NCBI GenBank assembly: GCA_023055425.1
Contig: JALGPY010000010.1
Span: 15,721,363-15,785,362, forward strand
Origin: Linanthus parryae
Lineage: Eukaryota; Streptophyta; Magnoliopsida; Ericales; Polemoniaceae
DNA: 64,000 bases
Reading direction: 5' to 3'
The notes under the pieces are model-generated. The model saw only the letters and a list, made by a program, of their open reading frames with translations. It was not told where the DNA came from and searched no databases. The position numbers and the translations under genes were made by a program. The first letter of the stretch is position 1, and every line of letters starts with the position of its first letter. Below are positions 21,771 to 33,909 of this stretch, one piece after another.

Positions 21771-23397
21771 TGATCTTACAATATCCCCCTTGATGAAAGA
21801 CAAAACCAAATTATGTTTGATCGTTAGTCTCTGCAAAAAATACTGATTAGTTCACAGTTCATAATAACACAGTAATTCCAAAAAGATCCAACTTATTGAA
21901 TTCGGCAATAAAAAGTTCAGCAGATAATCCCTAAACATAAAAACATACAAACCTAGAATTTTCTCCCCCTTTTTTACTTTCATCAAAAAGATAGAGAAGA
22001 TCTTGGATCAAGTGTCTGGAAAATTTTGAAAAGAAAACTTAAAAACTTAAAGAAAAAGAGAGAATGGGGAAGAAAGAGTAGGCAAGATTAAGGGTTTGGT
22101 TCTTCATTTCCATCTTGATCTCCCTCTTCCTCATCACTGTCTTCAACATCAGTCTTATCCTGTTATTCCTGTTCATCTTCATCCTCACCAGCAACGGTCA
22201 CTTCTTCAGTCTTGTCCTTCGCAGCAGCCTTTCGAGATTTCTTCTTTTTCTTCAGAGTAATCAGCAGATCATCTGAGTCAGGAATGTTGACTTCATCTCC
22301 TTTCTAAGCAGCTTGTTCTACCACTTGCTTTCCATTATCTTTGACTGGAGCAACCTCTTCCGTGTTGGAGTGATCACTAGGAAGACTCTTGTCAGAGTAA
22401 CCCTTCATTGTACCTTCTTCATACTCAGGAACATCAAGCAAAGTCATGCTCCTGAAGATTCTTTCCACCATATACTTCACTTGAACCATATCAGTTTCAA
22501 GTCCATAAAAAGTTTATTTGATCTCTTCCAAATCCAACTCCAAACCATCAAGTCTCTGAATGTCTGTAGGCTGAGAAGTCTGACTTGAAGCGAGTCAAGG
22601 TATTGGGCTCAAGAAACTTCTTTGCAACCAGTTCTTCTACAGTCAAATCTGAGTACAACTTCCAAATCTTTTCTTTAGTCTTCACCACTCCAATGTTCTC
22701 AAAGGCCTTCTCATTAAGCATTCCCATGCCAGAAGTGACTGATTACTCTCCATCAGTTGGAATCTCAAAGTGTTCAAAGAACAATGTGAGCAAATTTGCA
22801 TAGGACATAGGATGTTTCCTTTTATTGGTATGGCTAAAGAGCATATGCTCAATCACTAACTTTGGAAGATCAATCTCATAGCCATGCATGATCAGATACA
22901 TGATATGCAACATTCTCCCACTCACCAACTCTCTAGAGTGCTCTCAGGGAAAGATACACCTTACCAAAATAGTGTGAAGAACTTTGGCATCAACATTTAA
23001 CACAGAGTGTGTTAATTGTTTAGCTGAGGTGGCAGTGTTTGGTAGGTATAACTCTTTTCTGGCTAGTTTCAGTATTTCTGTCTTTGGTGGGTGATTGCTT
23101 GTGTTATACCTCTTAGGACACCCTAGCACATTGACAAACTCAGAGTGGTCCAATTCAACATGTATTCCAGCAACTCTAGACATAATTACTAAGTGTGCTG
23201 ATCTCTTAACTTGTTTCATGTTCAGATAGAAGAGTCTGGTGAGTCTTGGGCAGGCTAACTCTTTAGGGTTCAGCATAAACCACAGAGAACTCTTCTTTAA
23301 CATAGAGATGCACTTAAGATTCATGTGTTCCACCATATGCATATTGATCATACTACAAAAAGGAATAGATCTGAAAGCAAAAGCATCTAACCACTGA
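21771..23397 (-). pseudogene. Sirevirus-like fragment with extra ORF (plant Transposase_32-like), copy 1
   Basis: The start matches the sequence right after the Sirevirus-like LTR at 56464: CCCCCTTGATGAAAGACAAA, the antisense of a polypurine tract. Minus-strand frames 22944-23351, 22743-22928 and 22304-22489 then parallel the extra ORF at 56700-58323. Shared peptides include SLWFMLNP, RLTRLFYLNMKQ, VAGIHVELDHSEF, LGCPKRYNTSNHPPK and TSAKQLTHSVLNVDAKVLHT. The pattern resembles the 'putative plant transposon protein' domain (PF20167), an attribution from memory. Stops and frameshifts near 22740, 22940 and 22300 break it. Its role is unknown. The fragment ends at CCACTGA (about 23397), where homology to the other copy stops. 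Confidence 0.7.
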
Positions 23398-24120
23398 ATT
23401 TATATAATGTTGAGAAGCTTTCGGAAAAAATGCCTGAATTTATGAAACTGCCACTGACCAAACCCGCATCAGAAAACTGTGACCAAACCCGCCTTAGATA
23501 ACTGTGTGGCAGGCAGCTAGCCACGCAGACAGTGAGTCTTTCAGCTCCCCAAGTCTCCCTCTTGCCCCTTGCATGTGTGGCTGTTGTGTTCCATGCAGAC
23601 AAGGTCCTCTGGCATCTCAAAAGGTCTATCTCTCTCCCCTTCCTATGTTGATGTTGCGTGGCTGGCAGCTAGCCACGCATACATGGGTCTTCCTAGCTTG
23701 ATTTCCTTCATTTTCTCTGTCTTCTTCCTCTCGATCTGCGTGGCTACTGCGTGGCTGGCAGCCATCCACGCAGACAGCATCATGTTTCTTCCATACTTAG
23801 CCAAAAATTGGTCCTTAACTCTCTTCTTATGTGGCTATATGCGTGGCCACTGCCCAGACAGCCACCAAAACTGTCCTAAATCAGCCAAAATCTTGCTCCT
23901 GGGTCTCGACCTACATGGCTACTGCGTGGCCACTGCCAGCCATGCAGACAGTGGCAAAAAATTGACGTTTCTGCTCTCTGCCTACGTGACTACTGCGTGG
24001 CTACTCCCAGCCACGCACGTAGCAACTGTTTCAACTTGGCAGGGCCATATATTTCTCATCCGGACTGTGTTTTGGCTCCGTGGACTGTCATTGGAAAGAT
24101 CTTGAAGTCTAATTTCATTT
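23398..24120. repeat. GC-rich hairpin repeat block, LTR-like
   Basis: This holds at least seven diverged repeats of a GCGTGGCTACTGCGTGGCTG-type unit followed by GCCACGCAGACAG. The best is a near-perfect hairpin at 23656-23678, with 8-bp arms GCGTGGCT and AGCCACGC around 7 bases. Other occurrences are near 23504-23526, 23749-23771, 23915-23945 and 23994-24016. The sequence after it (CATCCGGACTGTGTTTTGGC, near 24057) resembles phrases common in plant LTRs. The 178-codon plus frame across it is Ala/Trp/His-rich and follows the repeats, so I do not call it a gene. Confidence 0.7.
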
Positions 24121-26404
24121 TCCACCAGTCTTCCTCCACAATTTTTTTATAACTCAAGATATCTTAAAGAGTGAAGACTGGTCATTCTAGCTTCTCAAAC
24201 TTTGCTTCTCTTCACCCCGCTTGAGCGTTTCTTTGTTTCCGAAGTTCATTTCATGCCTCAAATCAACCGCTAAGCATCCATTCCTGTCAAGAAAAAATGA
24301 ACAACCATACCGAGCGATTATATCTGCCAAATAACATCGACTTATGCATGAAATCGCCCGAATTTTGTAATTGAGCTCAAATTCCTCTTTTGTAGAATAT
24401 GCGGGTTTGTTGGCTAAAACATGCTCAGAATGACGATAAATCATTCTAAAACAGTTCAATATTGGCTCACAAATAACTCCTAAATGCGAGTTATCATCAA
24501 CTCCAAGGTTTAAATTGTGTGCATTCCAGTTTAGATTAAGACTTGTCTCGCCCCATCCGACTACTATCTACTCTGCGTGTGTAGTTGTGACCTATGTCTT
24601 GCTTATCATATGGAGGAAGAAACCCTAAAACATTTAATTCTTCCTCTCCCAAATTACAACATGCACAATACTCTCACCTAATTTACTGAGTAATGCAAGT
24701 ATACAGACCCCCTTCACAAATCTGATATTTGTTGTTATTCAATTGGGGTTGATTACCCATGATTCGGTTGTTGCATTTGATTTGTTTTTTCCTTTAGAGT
24801 TGTTGCTTATCTCATATTCTTGACAGATTTGATTTAAACCAAATGTTCCAAATTTTTCATACTATGTCCCACTTTCACTTGCCAAATTAAAACTCCAAAA
24901 ATATTATTTGCAAATCAGATAAATGAATGTTAGTTTGTACTTTCTAAAAGTATGGCTTCCTAAGGAACATTTGAGGAATAAATTTTACATTTTGTCCATG
25001 GTATGGAAAACATAACCAGGAATATGTTTTCATGCATTTGATCCTAAATTTTTTTCTCGCATCATTCTAACACTCCACACCATAGCCCGGAATCTGAACT
25101 TTGATACCCATGTTCAATGGGAATATCATTATTGCACAATATGAGTACCATGTATCTTGGTTCATATTATATATGAGTCTACTGTTCTTGCTCCATTTGA
25201 CTGTCCTTGCTTCAAAATCGTTGCCTATTTACTAACTACATGTTTCATCTATAAACAATCTCTTAACTGTGATTTCAACCTCAAGATGCTACTCAAATCT
25301 TCTGATGATTTACGATTTGATTTGTTCATGTATATATCATATTGGTAGCTATAATTTTTTCGATGTACATACCATACTCCCATCATAAGTAGAAACTTGA
25401 ATTTCAACGTGTTTTGTGATTGTTTTGATTGTTTAGAATGTGCTAAGAGATTCTGAACATTATGAAAAATCTAAAGAATTTAACCCTTTACTGGGTTGTA
25501 CATTTTAACTTTACTATGGCCTGAGAAAGGATAAGATAGTTGAACGGCCGATGATTTTAAAAAAAATACCTCCTAAAAGGTGCAATTACTCCGTGTCATT
25601 TCACTTCATAATTGAGCTACCTTATTCCAAACAAGAAATAAGTTACGTGTTATCCACTCTTTTTGTATCACTATCTCCATATAGGCTCCGCATAACAAAT
25701 AAAATAACTAAGTAAATTCTCTTACCATGTTTAATTATCTGTTCACTCAACTTTGTTCAATACTAATTGTCAAATACCAAATTAATAATACAATTTGGTA
25801 TAGCTTTCATTTTGTCTTCATGCTTGTGATTGCAAATGCACTCTTTGCACTATGATTCAAGTATAGAGCGCTTCATTTACAAGATGAACTATATCTTTTG
25901 CCATTCATTTGTATTGCATGACTGTGCATCTCCACCAAACAACCACAATGAGATTCTTCAAAATAAATGATCCTATTTGTGTTGGAAATCATAGGCTGGT
26001 ACGACTACCTTCCAAACTATATATTAACTGACGCATTAAAATATCTCACACGAAATCTCAGTCAAAAAATCTGAATACATTTCTTCACTTCAACCAAGAA
26101 TCATACCTTTTTTTCATAATAAGTTATCCCATTATACTATCCATAGCTGTAACAAGTAAACAAAATTTAAGCTTCATATATTATCAATATTAACTTATAA
26201 TATGATTACACCTAGAGGATTTAATTACACGTTCTACACTTAATATTTCAGTCTCGAGCTGACATAATTTATTATAACACAGAGGTTTCCACAAAAATTT
26301 GTGCGCCACCATGGCAGAGATATAAGAAACATTGTCCACATTAGAGTTTCGGCAGAAAAAAAAATAGAATGTGGAAATCACTAAATGAGATAATAATTTG
26401 TATT
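24121..26404. other. AT-rich region without recognisable gene
   Basis: Only short open frames occur (for example 24187-24459 minus, 90 codons, no recognisable motif). The sequence is AT-rich and non-repetitive to the eye. It may be the upstream part of the following B3 gene remnant. Confidence 0.6.
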
Positions 26405-27003
26405 TTGGTAGAAGGGTGGCAGGAATTTGCCAACTACTACTCCGTACCTTCTGGATATTTTCTCATTTCCAAGTGTGAAGGAGATTTGCACTTCAAATTC
26501 AGGATACTGGAGTTAAGTGCCATGGAAATAACATATCGCTGTGATGCTCAAAATGTTGTCATTGTGAAGGTATAAGAAGATGCTCTGACTAAAGTCGTGG
26601 CTTTCACAACAATGAACCCATCTTTTAGCGCTCAGATCACTTATTCTCACTTAACTGTGCGTGGTGGTGTGGTAAACATCCATATTTATGCTTTCACCTT
26701 TGTGCCAATTATTTAAAATTAAATTTAACTGCAATTATCTTTTGCAACTATTAGAGAATGTACCTGCCTTGTTCTCAAGGAAAGACATGATGGACAACCC
26801 AAAATACATTCAGCTTTGCAATGCACAAGGTAATATGAAATGAGATTTTTGGTGCAGCTTCCCTTCCAGCAAGGACTCTGGCAGGCGGCGCATCTGTTGG
26901 TATCAGTTTGTCAAACACAGTGAAATCGCAGTGAACGATGATTGTGTGATTGAATTGATTCACCGCACGACACACAAATTCAATGTCACGGTGTTTCGAT
27001 CTT
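26405..27003 (+). pseudogene. B3-domain (REM-type) gene remnant
   Basis: The first block (26405-26691) reads GWQEFANYYSVPSGYFLIS and FKFRILELSAMEITYR, the second half of a plant B3 DNA-binding domain, then a stop at 26572, then MNPSFSAQITYSHLTVRGG followed by a GT. The second block (26756-27003) reads NVPALFSRKDMM, one TGA near 26842, then WCSFPSSKDSGRRRICWYQF and ends TAG. It looks like a second B3-like domain. The N-terminal half of the first domain is absent. A better-preserved relative lies at 33163-33909. REM-type B3 proteins are nuclear DNA-binding proteins. Confidence 0.75.
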
Positions 27004-28689
27004 AGGGAAAATGGTTCCTACTACTACTAATACCTACAATTTAGTCTTACCGTCGATGTCTCTCTATTACTGCTGCTATGTAAATTTGTTTATCCAACAC
27101 TTAAGAAATCTGTGGGACTCATACTGTCGTTTGAAAAATATCGATGGTTTTGGCTAGATTTATAAAACAGGAAGTACTATATTTTCTTTAGATTTTGGCT
27201 TTGTCCACTGATATGATAATCTCTGCTAATGCTCATGGGTTAATTTTACTTACAATTCACGAACTCCCATAATTATACTATAATGTTTCTTATCTTAGTG
27301 TCAAAATCAACCATGCCATTCATTAAGTATTGTCAAGAGGGAATTCAACTACTAATTCCCACAAGTGAATCCTTCACCCCTGAATTTGTATACATTTAGA
27401 CATTAGTTGAAGATGCATTATAATTTATATTTAATTTTTGTACCATATTTACAAACATTTAACCATCAAAGCACTGATTATTTTCAAATTAAAAAACCCC
27501 ACCGTCGCTGAAGCACTTCCCGAGTTTGCCAACCCAAAAAGTTTTCATCCCTCATCATGTTGTCTTATCGACGAAAAAAGGGTCCAACCTTCATACATTA
27601 TCTTCTCAAATAAGCCTCCCAACTTCACTACCATAATCCCACTACCACATATGCTTGCTTATCTCTTTCAACCGTTTTCATTAAACAACTCTTCTCAAAT
27701 TGGTGATTCAATTAACTCAAGTCAGCTCTGTATTTTTTATCATGTAAGCATTCTTTCCCTTTACTTTGTCATGAAATATAGACAATCATCTAAGCATATT
27801 TTCCTCATACATGTACAAACTGTTGTAGCGTAGTTCTTTTAATGGATCTTAATGCTTAGATATCTCATCATTCTGTGTATATGGATGTTTTATGATGCCT
27901 TGCACATCTTTTGCATATTTCACTATAATATTTTTGGTATAAGGGTACGCTTTCAGTTGAAATACAATATTTGATATGCCATCTTATCGTTCTTCTTCTG
28001 CCATTAAATAAGAAACAAATGAAGAATTTACAATATATGGGTTTTTTGCTACAAATAAATTGTTAAAAATGAAATACAATAAAATAAGGCTACATGTTGA
28101 CTCAACAACTAGTTTAGCCAAATTGAAAGTTTTTAATAATCAAATCAAACAACTACATATCAACAGTTTGACAATCCTATTGAATAAACCCACTAGAGCA
28201 TGTTTGTTCAACAAAAAATTGATATTGTCATTTCTAATAGCAGGCTAAATTTCTCTCTCCCTATCTGTGTTGTTGAATGTTTGATTGTGTAAATAAAATG
28301 GAGTTTTTAATGGTGATCAAAATATGTGTTAATATAACCAACAAAGAATCGACAATAGAAAACCAGTCATCTTTCCATTGACATTACTTGCAACTGCTTC
28401 AGACACTCACTCATAATTCCAACCTGCAGTATGCATTTATATTATGCTAATACCTCCTGATTCCAGCAATAATTTGTGGTTTCCTATAACAACCATCACT
28501 TTTACCAGTGTGTATATACCTAGCATAATATCACTACATTATTGCTTCAGAAAACTAGCATCACGTTACATAATATCATACTTATTTCTCTAATTTCGTG
28601 TTTGTAACTAGCACTCGTTCTCAAATCTAACACAAATGTTGAAACTCGCGTAAGCACAAATACGAATGGGCAACACATAAAAGAACTGT
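27004..28689. other. AT-rich region without recognisable gene
   Basis: Short open frames (such as 27438-27833 plus) have no recognised motif. No repeat or RNA gene is evident. Confidence 0.55.
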
Positions 28690-28966
28690 TTGTGAGAAAG
28701 AAGTCACTAAACACGTCGAATTTGCAAGCTCTTTGAGTACCCCTACTGCTAGGAATGAGAACTACACAAACTTATTTCGAAAAAGATCTTGTACGCCAAA
28801 AAAAATCTGCATGATAAGATCCAAACTTTGGAAGAAACCATTGGCCGCCTAGACCAGCAACTCGAATAACTGAATATGGATAGTAAAACTGAAGCACCAT
28901 CATGTTTTCAGATGGAAGCAAACTTCATAGGCGAGAGACCTTCACGATCAATTTCTTGCGCTAGGA
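28690..28966 (+). pseudogene. Unrecognised coding-like remnant
   Basis: A frame near 28770-28966 reads a heptad-like stretch (NLHDKIQTLEETIGRLDQQL), one stop, then SRSISCARS before a GTAAGT donor. It may be a coiled-coil exon of a lost gene or a LINE ORF1 fragment, since LINE RNase H sequence follows on the same strand. The function is unknown. Confidence 0.3.
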
Positions 28967-29246
28967 GTAAGTCTCCATAAGTTCCATTTTTTATGTAATT
29001 TTCGACCCATGTCTACACAAAAGAATGTTTTGCTGCAATCAAATATATTTTTGGCACATCCACAAAGCGTAAATTACAGTATTGTCACACCAATGTTTCA
29101 CGTTATACATGAAGCTAATTGCACCGTAATTTTTTTCCATAATATCTAGAATCATTTAATTATTCTTAATTGTTCAATGTCCTGAATGCAATGTTTCTAT
29201 GAAGGGAGCGGTGAAACTAAGTGTTCATGGTTGTGTATATACTACA

Positions 29247-29681
29247 GGTAACAACGCTGGAATTGGAGGAGCGTTCAGAGATGATAGAGGAGATTGGTAG
29301 CTCGGTTTCATTGTAAAAATTGATTGATTCAGTAGCCTGGAAAGTGAATTGTGGGCAATTTATCGCGACATTGATCTGGATTTCGATAACAACTAGAAAG
29401 AAATTGATCTGGAGAGTTCCTTTCTTGAATCAGTCTACATATTTCAAGGCTTTAGATATGGTCCACGTTCTATGATTATCGAACTCGCTAATGGACACAC
29501 ACTGCTTCACAACATGAGTGGGGCATTCAAACATATTTATGGAAATGAGAACTATGTTGCCAAGAAGCTTGCTAACATGGGAGCAGAACAGATGAATGAA
29601 ATTAAGTTGTTGTACGATGTTCCAGAAGTTGTTAAAGATATGTTACAAGAAGATAAGATGGCAGCTTGCAGTTTCTTTTAG
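29247..29681 (+). pseudogene. LINE-type RNase H fragment
   Basis: It begins after a CAG with GNNAGIGGAFRDDRGDW, the start of the plant retroelement RNase H fold (RVT_3-like). LESELWAIYRDIDL follows, and an open frame at 29472-29681 continues to the end with AKKLANMG. Two or three in-frame stops are present (near 29299, 29320 and 29391). It probably derives from a plus-strand LINE ORF2, unlike the minus-strand LINE at 35505. Confidence 0.6.
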
Positions 29682-30657
29682 TATGTATAAAATTGGCAGC
29701 AAAATGTTTTTGGCTCTAACGGGTTTGTTGTAAACTTTGTTGTTGAAGTTGGAGCTTAAAATATGACATGTTAAAAGTATACTTTTCTAATAAGGTTGTA
29801 GTTTTCTAAATGTAAAATTTTTAGCTTCGATTAAAATGTGGTTCCAACAAAACCACTTTCTAACTAAAAACACCTTCAACCAAGGTTCAGCTGGTATTTA
29901 CAATTGAATCTTTTATCCAAGGCATCAATTATACCATATGTCGATAGACCTTCAAAATAGATTTAACGTCATTCTGTTAATCCTTTTATGAAGGATTATG
30001 CAATCCAATTAGTAAAAATGGTGTTGTGCTTGAATTCATTCGGCACACACAACAAAACCAGAAAACAAAAAACAAAAATTGTAAAACAACATTTTGATGG
30101 TAACAAGTATCACATTTTCTGACCTCTCTGTTTTGCAGGTTGAGCTGTAGCGTGACTGGATCACGGAGTAGTTGCTAAATAGTATATTGTTAGCTTCACA
30201 ATTGTTTTTTGCTGTTTTATAATGTTTTAGTCGAACTGCGATATTTTACAAAAATTGACATTTTCAACGAGTTGGTGAATCTTTCTAAACAATTCAGTCA
30301 TGTACTAGTATTTCGGACATTTGTTGACAGTGAATATAGTTAGCCCCTGGTTGAATTATTAACGTCCACACTTCATAAAGAACCAAAAAGAGGGATACAA
30401 ACATCATTTTCTAAAATTCAGGGGAACCAACTACCAACAATGGTCATCTAATGTAATAACAATACTACCACAAGGGAAATTTGTCATCGATAACTTCCAG
30501 GGAACTCTGAACGTCTAAAAGGTCTTCACCTTCACCTTCATTGAGTTATTTGAATGCACCATTGCTTCTAATCCCTTCATTGTGCTGTTTTTGTAGTTTG
30601 TTTATATGAATCTAGTTTCCATACAATGTATGAAATGTGAATCCATGATGAAAGAAT
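29682..30657. other. AT-rich region without recognisable gene
   Basis: No coding frame or repeat is recognised before the solo LTR. Confidence 0.55.
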
Positions 30658-32059
30658 TGTAGGTTTTTTATACGGATTGCACATCGGAAAAATAATAAAT
30701 TGATTCCGTTCATGACCCTCCATGAATCGAATATCTGGCATCATAGCGATGGTAAGGGATATATAGTTTGGGTACCTTGTTGGTCTGAATTGATCACTTT
30801 ACATAGAATAGTGTCCACGTCTCTATGAATATCCACACCTAAGATTGCACTGGAATCCTTCTAAGGTCTTTGTGCTAGCAACAGAAGAAGGAGGAAGAAG
30901 AATATCACGCAAACGGGACACAAAAGGGGTCGCACGCCTCACGAGGCTAACGGTGAGGGAAGGGCGGACGGGGAGTTTCATCCCTCTTGTCTTGCTCTCT
31001 CCTTGCTTTGTTCTCTCTCAATTTTGAACACACTTATGAGAATATAAGCTATGAGTTCCCTTATATAGTTAATAACTCCTTATTAACTACATATTAGCCC
31101 CAATACTAATCATGTCCATACACGGATTAGTCCACCTTGCAAACTAGTCCTACTAAGTTTTCTTGTGGTTGTGTATTGATCCTTATATTTAATTAGTCCT
31201 ACTATTTAATACCAATTCTAATTTAATCCATAGGGTGTGTGACCCCATATGTTTCTAGCTAGTTGGTAGTAACAATTACTAACATGGAGCGGCGTCTAGC
31301 AACACATCTATGCCACATAACTAATAGAAATAGTCAATGATCCGACAAACCTTGTGACCAATGTTAACGTATTGTATTATCCCTTTGTATCCATATCTGG
31401 ATTGGACACGAGATATAAATGTCACACTCGTATATCCAATCCATAGTTTCTCGATCCTGGGAATAGTCTTATCCATGCAGATAACATCAATATCCCATAT
31501 TGATTTATCTGATTCATGCCAGACATTCTATAAGCACTGCCCCTCGAGTGGCCATGGATATTTGCTCCTTTATGTGGGAGGGAAAAATCCTCTCTACATC
31601 ACTACCATTTAAGCTTGATTCTTATTATGTCTAATAAACGCCGTTATTGCTACCCAGTCACGGTGTAGTGTTTGATATCATCAAAACATAATATTCGCAA
31701 CTAGAGTATCCAGTGACTTCAAGTATAAGGACCAAAATACCGTTGTCACAACGAGAAGCACTTGTGATGCTAACATAATTAATGTAGCCTTCTCGTGGTA
31801 GGTCAATCCAGTATGCCATTATCATATAATACATACCCATGTGTTAGAATTGATATCTCCATATCAGTCTACCCACATACTCGTCTATAGTGATTGTCCT
31901 ATTAATCAATATAAACGACTTGGGATATTTAAAATAAACAACAATTGTAATCTAAGGACTTCATTATATTAAATATCTCAATAAATTATACAATGATTAC
32001 TCTAGCCAAAAATAATGTTCATACTAAATAAGATTTCCTCTAGGAAATCTATTACAACA
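30658..32059 (-). mobile_element. Solo LTR of the copia family, minus orientation
   Basis: This 1402-bp LTR runs from TGTAGG to CAACA (plus-strand reading) and matches the other family LTRs throughout (for example CTACCCAGTCACGGTGTAG and TAGCCTTCTCGTGG). No internal sequence is attached on either side. The flanking pentamers are AGAAT (30653-30657) and CGAAT (32060-32064), a 4-of-5 match consistent with an aged target duplication. It probably formed by recombination between the two LTRs of a full element. Confidence 0.87.
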
Positions 32060-33162
32060 CGAATTTCATTGTTCAAATTTAACTTCCAATGCACTAACCG
32101 AAAAATCTGCAATTTACGTTTCCTCGCTCTTATCCCATGCGTCAACTCTACTTCATTCTCTTCACTTATCGTTTTTTGGTACAATATGATATTTTGTGCC
32201 TGTCACTTGATTAGTTACCGTTAAAAACTTCATTAGTATTACCCAATCTTAGATTTGTGAATATTCAATGTTGGAAAAAAAAATTCATACACCTATTCTA
32301 ATTAATTAGTTACTGTTAGAAACTGCATCACTACCAATTTCATTTTATCCCGTACTGCTATAAGAAAATAAACAAATAATTCTTGCTTACTACTTCAATA
32401 GTTATCGTATCAAAGTTCCGCATTATGAATCACTAGCTCAATTACTATCAACCAATGGAACAACAAACTGTTATTTAATTTTTTAAAAGTTCATTCTTTC
32501 TAAATCTTCAATATACTATTCAAACAAAGTAAGACGTTTATCGTACTAATTGCTGCCACAATTTACCTACTAATGTTTCTCTGAATTTTTCTTCATTTCT
32601 TACGTACTGCTGATATATATTTCTGTTTTAATACCTTCATTAACATTTTGGTATACCACCAAATTCAAATTACAGTTTATTAATCCTTGACAATGCGCCT
32701 TCTAATTTCCTATTTTGAAAACAGCGTAATAGTTGTTCTAGAGGATTTAGATATTCATAAATTCAAGATTCAAGATTTTCTGAAGGTTAATGCTATCAAA
32801 TACTTTTTCAGACCACTATATCTTTCACCCAATGGAAACGGTGCGAAGTTTCTACAGACTTCATGACCCCATGTCAATAGCCAATGATAGGGTGGTAAGA
32901 CTCTCATCCAATTTTTCTCACAGAGTTCAAATACACATTCAAATTCCAACAATTTTCTACTGGCATTTGCTAATGTGTCATCAAAAAAATATATGTAGAA
33001 TTAGCAGTTGGGTTAAATAAGTCCCAAAAAAAACATTAAATTTTGTTTATTGGTGATTCTGGATATTCATGTTAAGTTTTAACTAACGAGTATTCCAGGG
33101 TTCTTATACAAACCCAAGTAACAGAAAAATAGATGTGAATATTACACAAATGCTGACTTGCA
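32060..33162. other. AT-rich region, upstream of a B3 gene
   Basis: No confident exon is seen. Part of it may hold the promoter or first exon of the following B3 gene, but I cannot define one. Confidence 0.5.
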
Positions 33163-33909
33163 TTGGTATGTTTGTCTTTTCCTCAATATTACAAAATTGT
33201 CGTGAATGCAGAGGTTGCCACCCAATTCGTTCGTTTCCATGGACATGAGTTACAAGACGTTGCTCGTCTCCAAGTTCCAAATGGCGTTCCGTGGAATATC
33301 CAACTCTTACGTTCAGGCAACAACGTGTACTTTGGTAACGTCTGGCAAGAGTTTGCCAACCGGTATAACATAGGGCGGTTGTACTTCATCCTCTTCGAAC
33401 ATGAAGGCAATGGAAGCTTCAAATTAGGTATAATGCACTGAGGCTGCACTAAATTTACTACTCCTCTTTTGCTTCCCAAAATGCTGCACATATCTAAGAT
33501 GACGAAGAAGCTGTCGTAGTTATTTATTGTGATAAATCAGATGCTCTTGAGAAAGCCAATGCATTCATAATAGTTAACCCATCATTTACTGTAGAAATCA
33601 CAAAATCTCACGTGAATCTTCGACATGGTTTGGTAATGTTCTTCTTTAATCGGTTTTCTTACACATTAATTTTACAAAGAAGTCAATAATTTCAAATTTT
33701 TACAGAACATACATGTTACATTTACGCGAAAGCAAATCGCTGAAACAAAGAACTACGTTGAAATAGAGGTTGCAACGGGCAATATGAATTGGGAGGTTTG
33801 TTGCAGTTTCCTGCTACCAGATAATCCACTGAAGCAACGCATCTTTTGGTACCCTTTCATCGAGCACAGCGGAATGAACATTGGGGATGCTTGTGTCGGC
33901 TGTGTTTAA
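33163..33909 (+). CDS. B3-domain (REM-type) gene, three exons, 5' end uncertain
   Basis: Exon-like blocks are 33163-33427, 33499-33632 and 33706-33909. The first reads QYYKIVVNAEVATQFVRFHG, then DVARLQVPNG, NVWQEFANRYNIGRLYFIL and FEHEGNGSFKL, which is a nearly complete B3 DNA-binding domain. The second reads EAVVVIYCDKSDALEKANAF and VNPSFTVEI. The third reads NIHVTFTRKQIAETKNYVEI and ends at TAA 33907-33909. Splice sites are GT and AG: donor at 33428, acceptor AG at 33497, donor at 33633, acceptor CAG at 33703. Phases agree across the joins. There is no good ATG at the first exon, so an upstream exon is missing or unseen. The last domain looks short for a B3 fold and the gene may be a decayed paralogue. 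Expected role: nuclear DNA-binding regulator; target unknown. Confidence 0.68.

Noticed and set aside
23569..24105. 178-codon plus-strand frame
   Set aside because: Its repeated Val-Ala-Thr/Trp-Leu-Ala words follow the DNA hairpin repeats, and the sequence looks like an LTR or satellite, not a conserved protein.
24187..24459. 90-codon minus-strand frame
   Set aside because: No motif, no neighbour exon and no conserved partner in the window; probably chance in AT-rich DNA.
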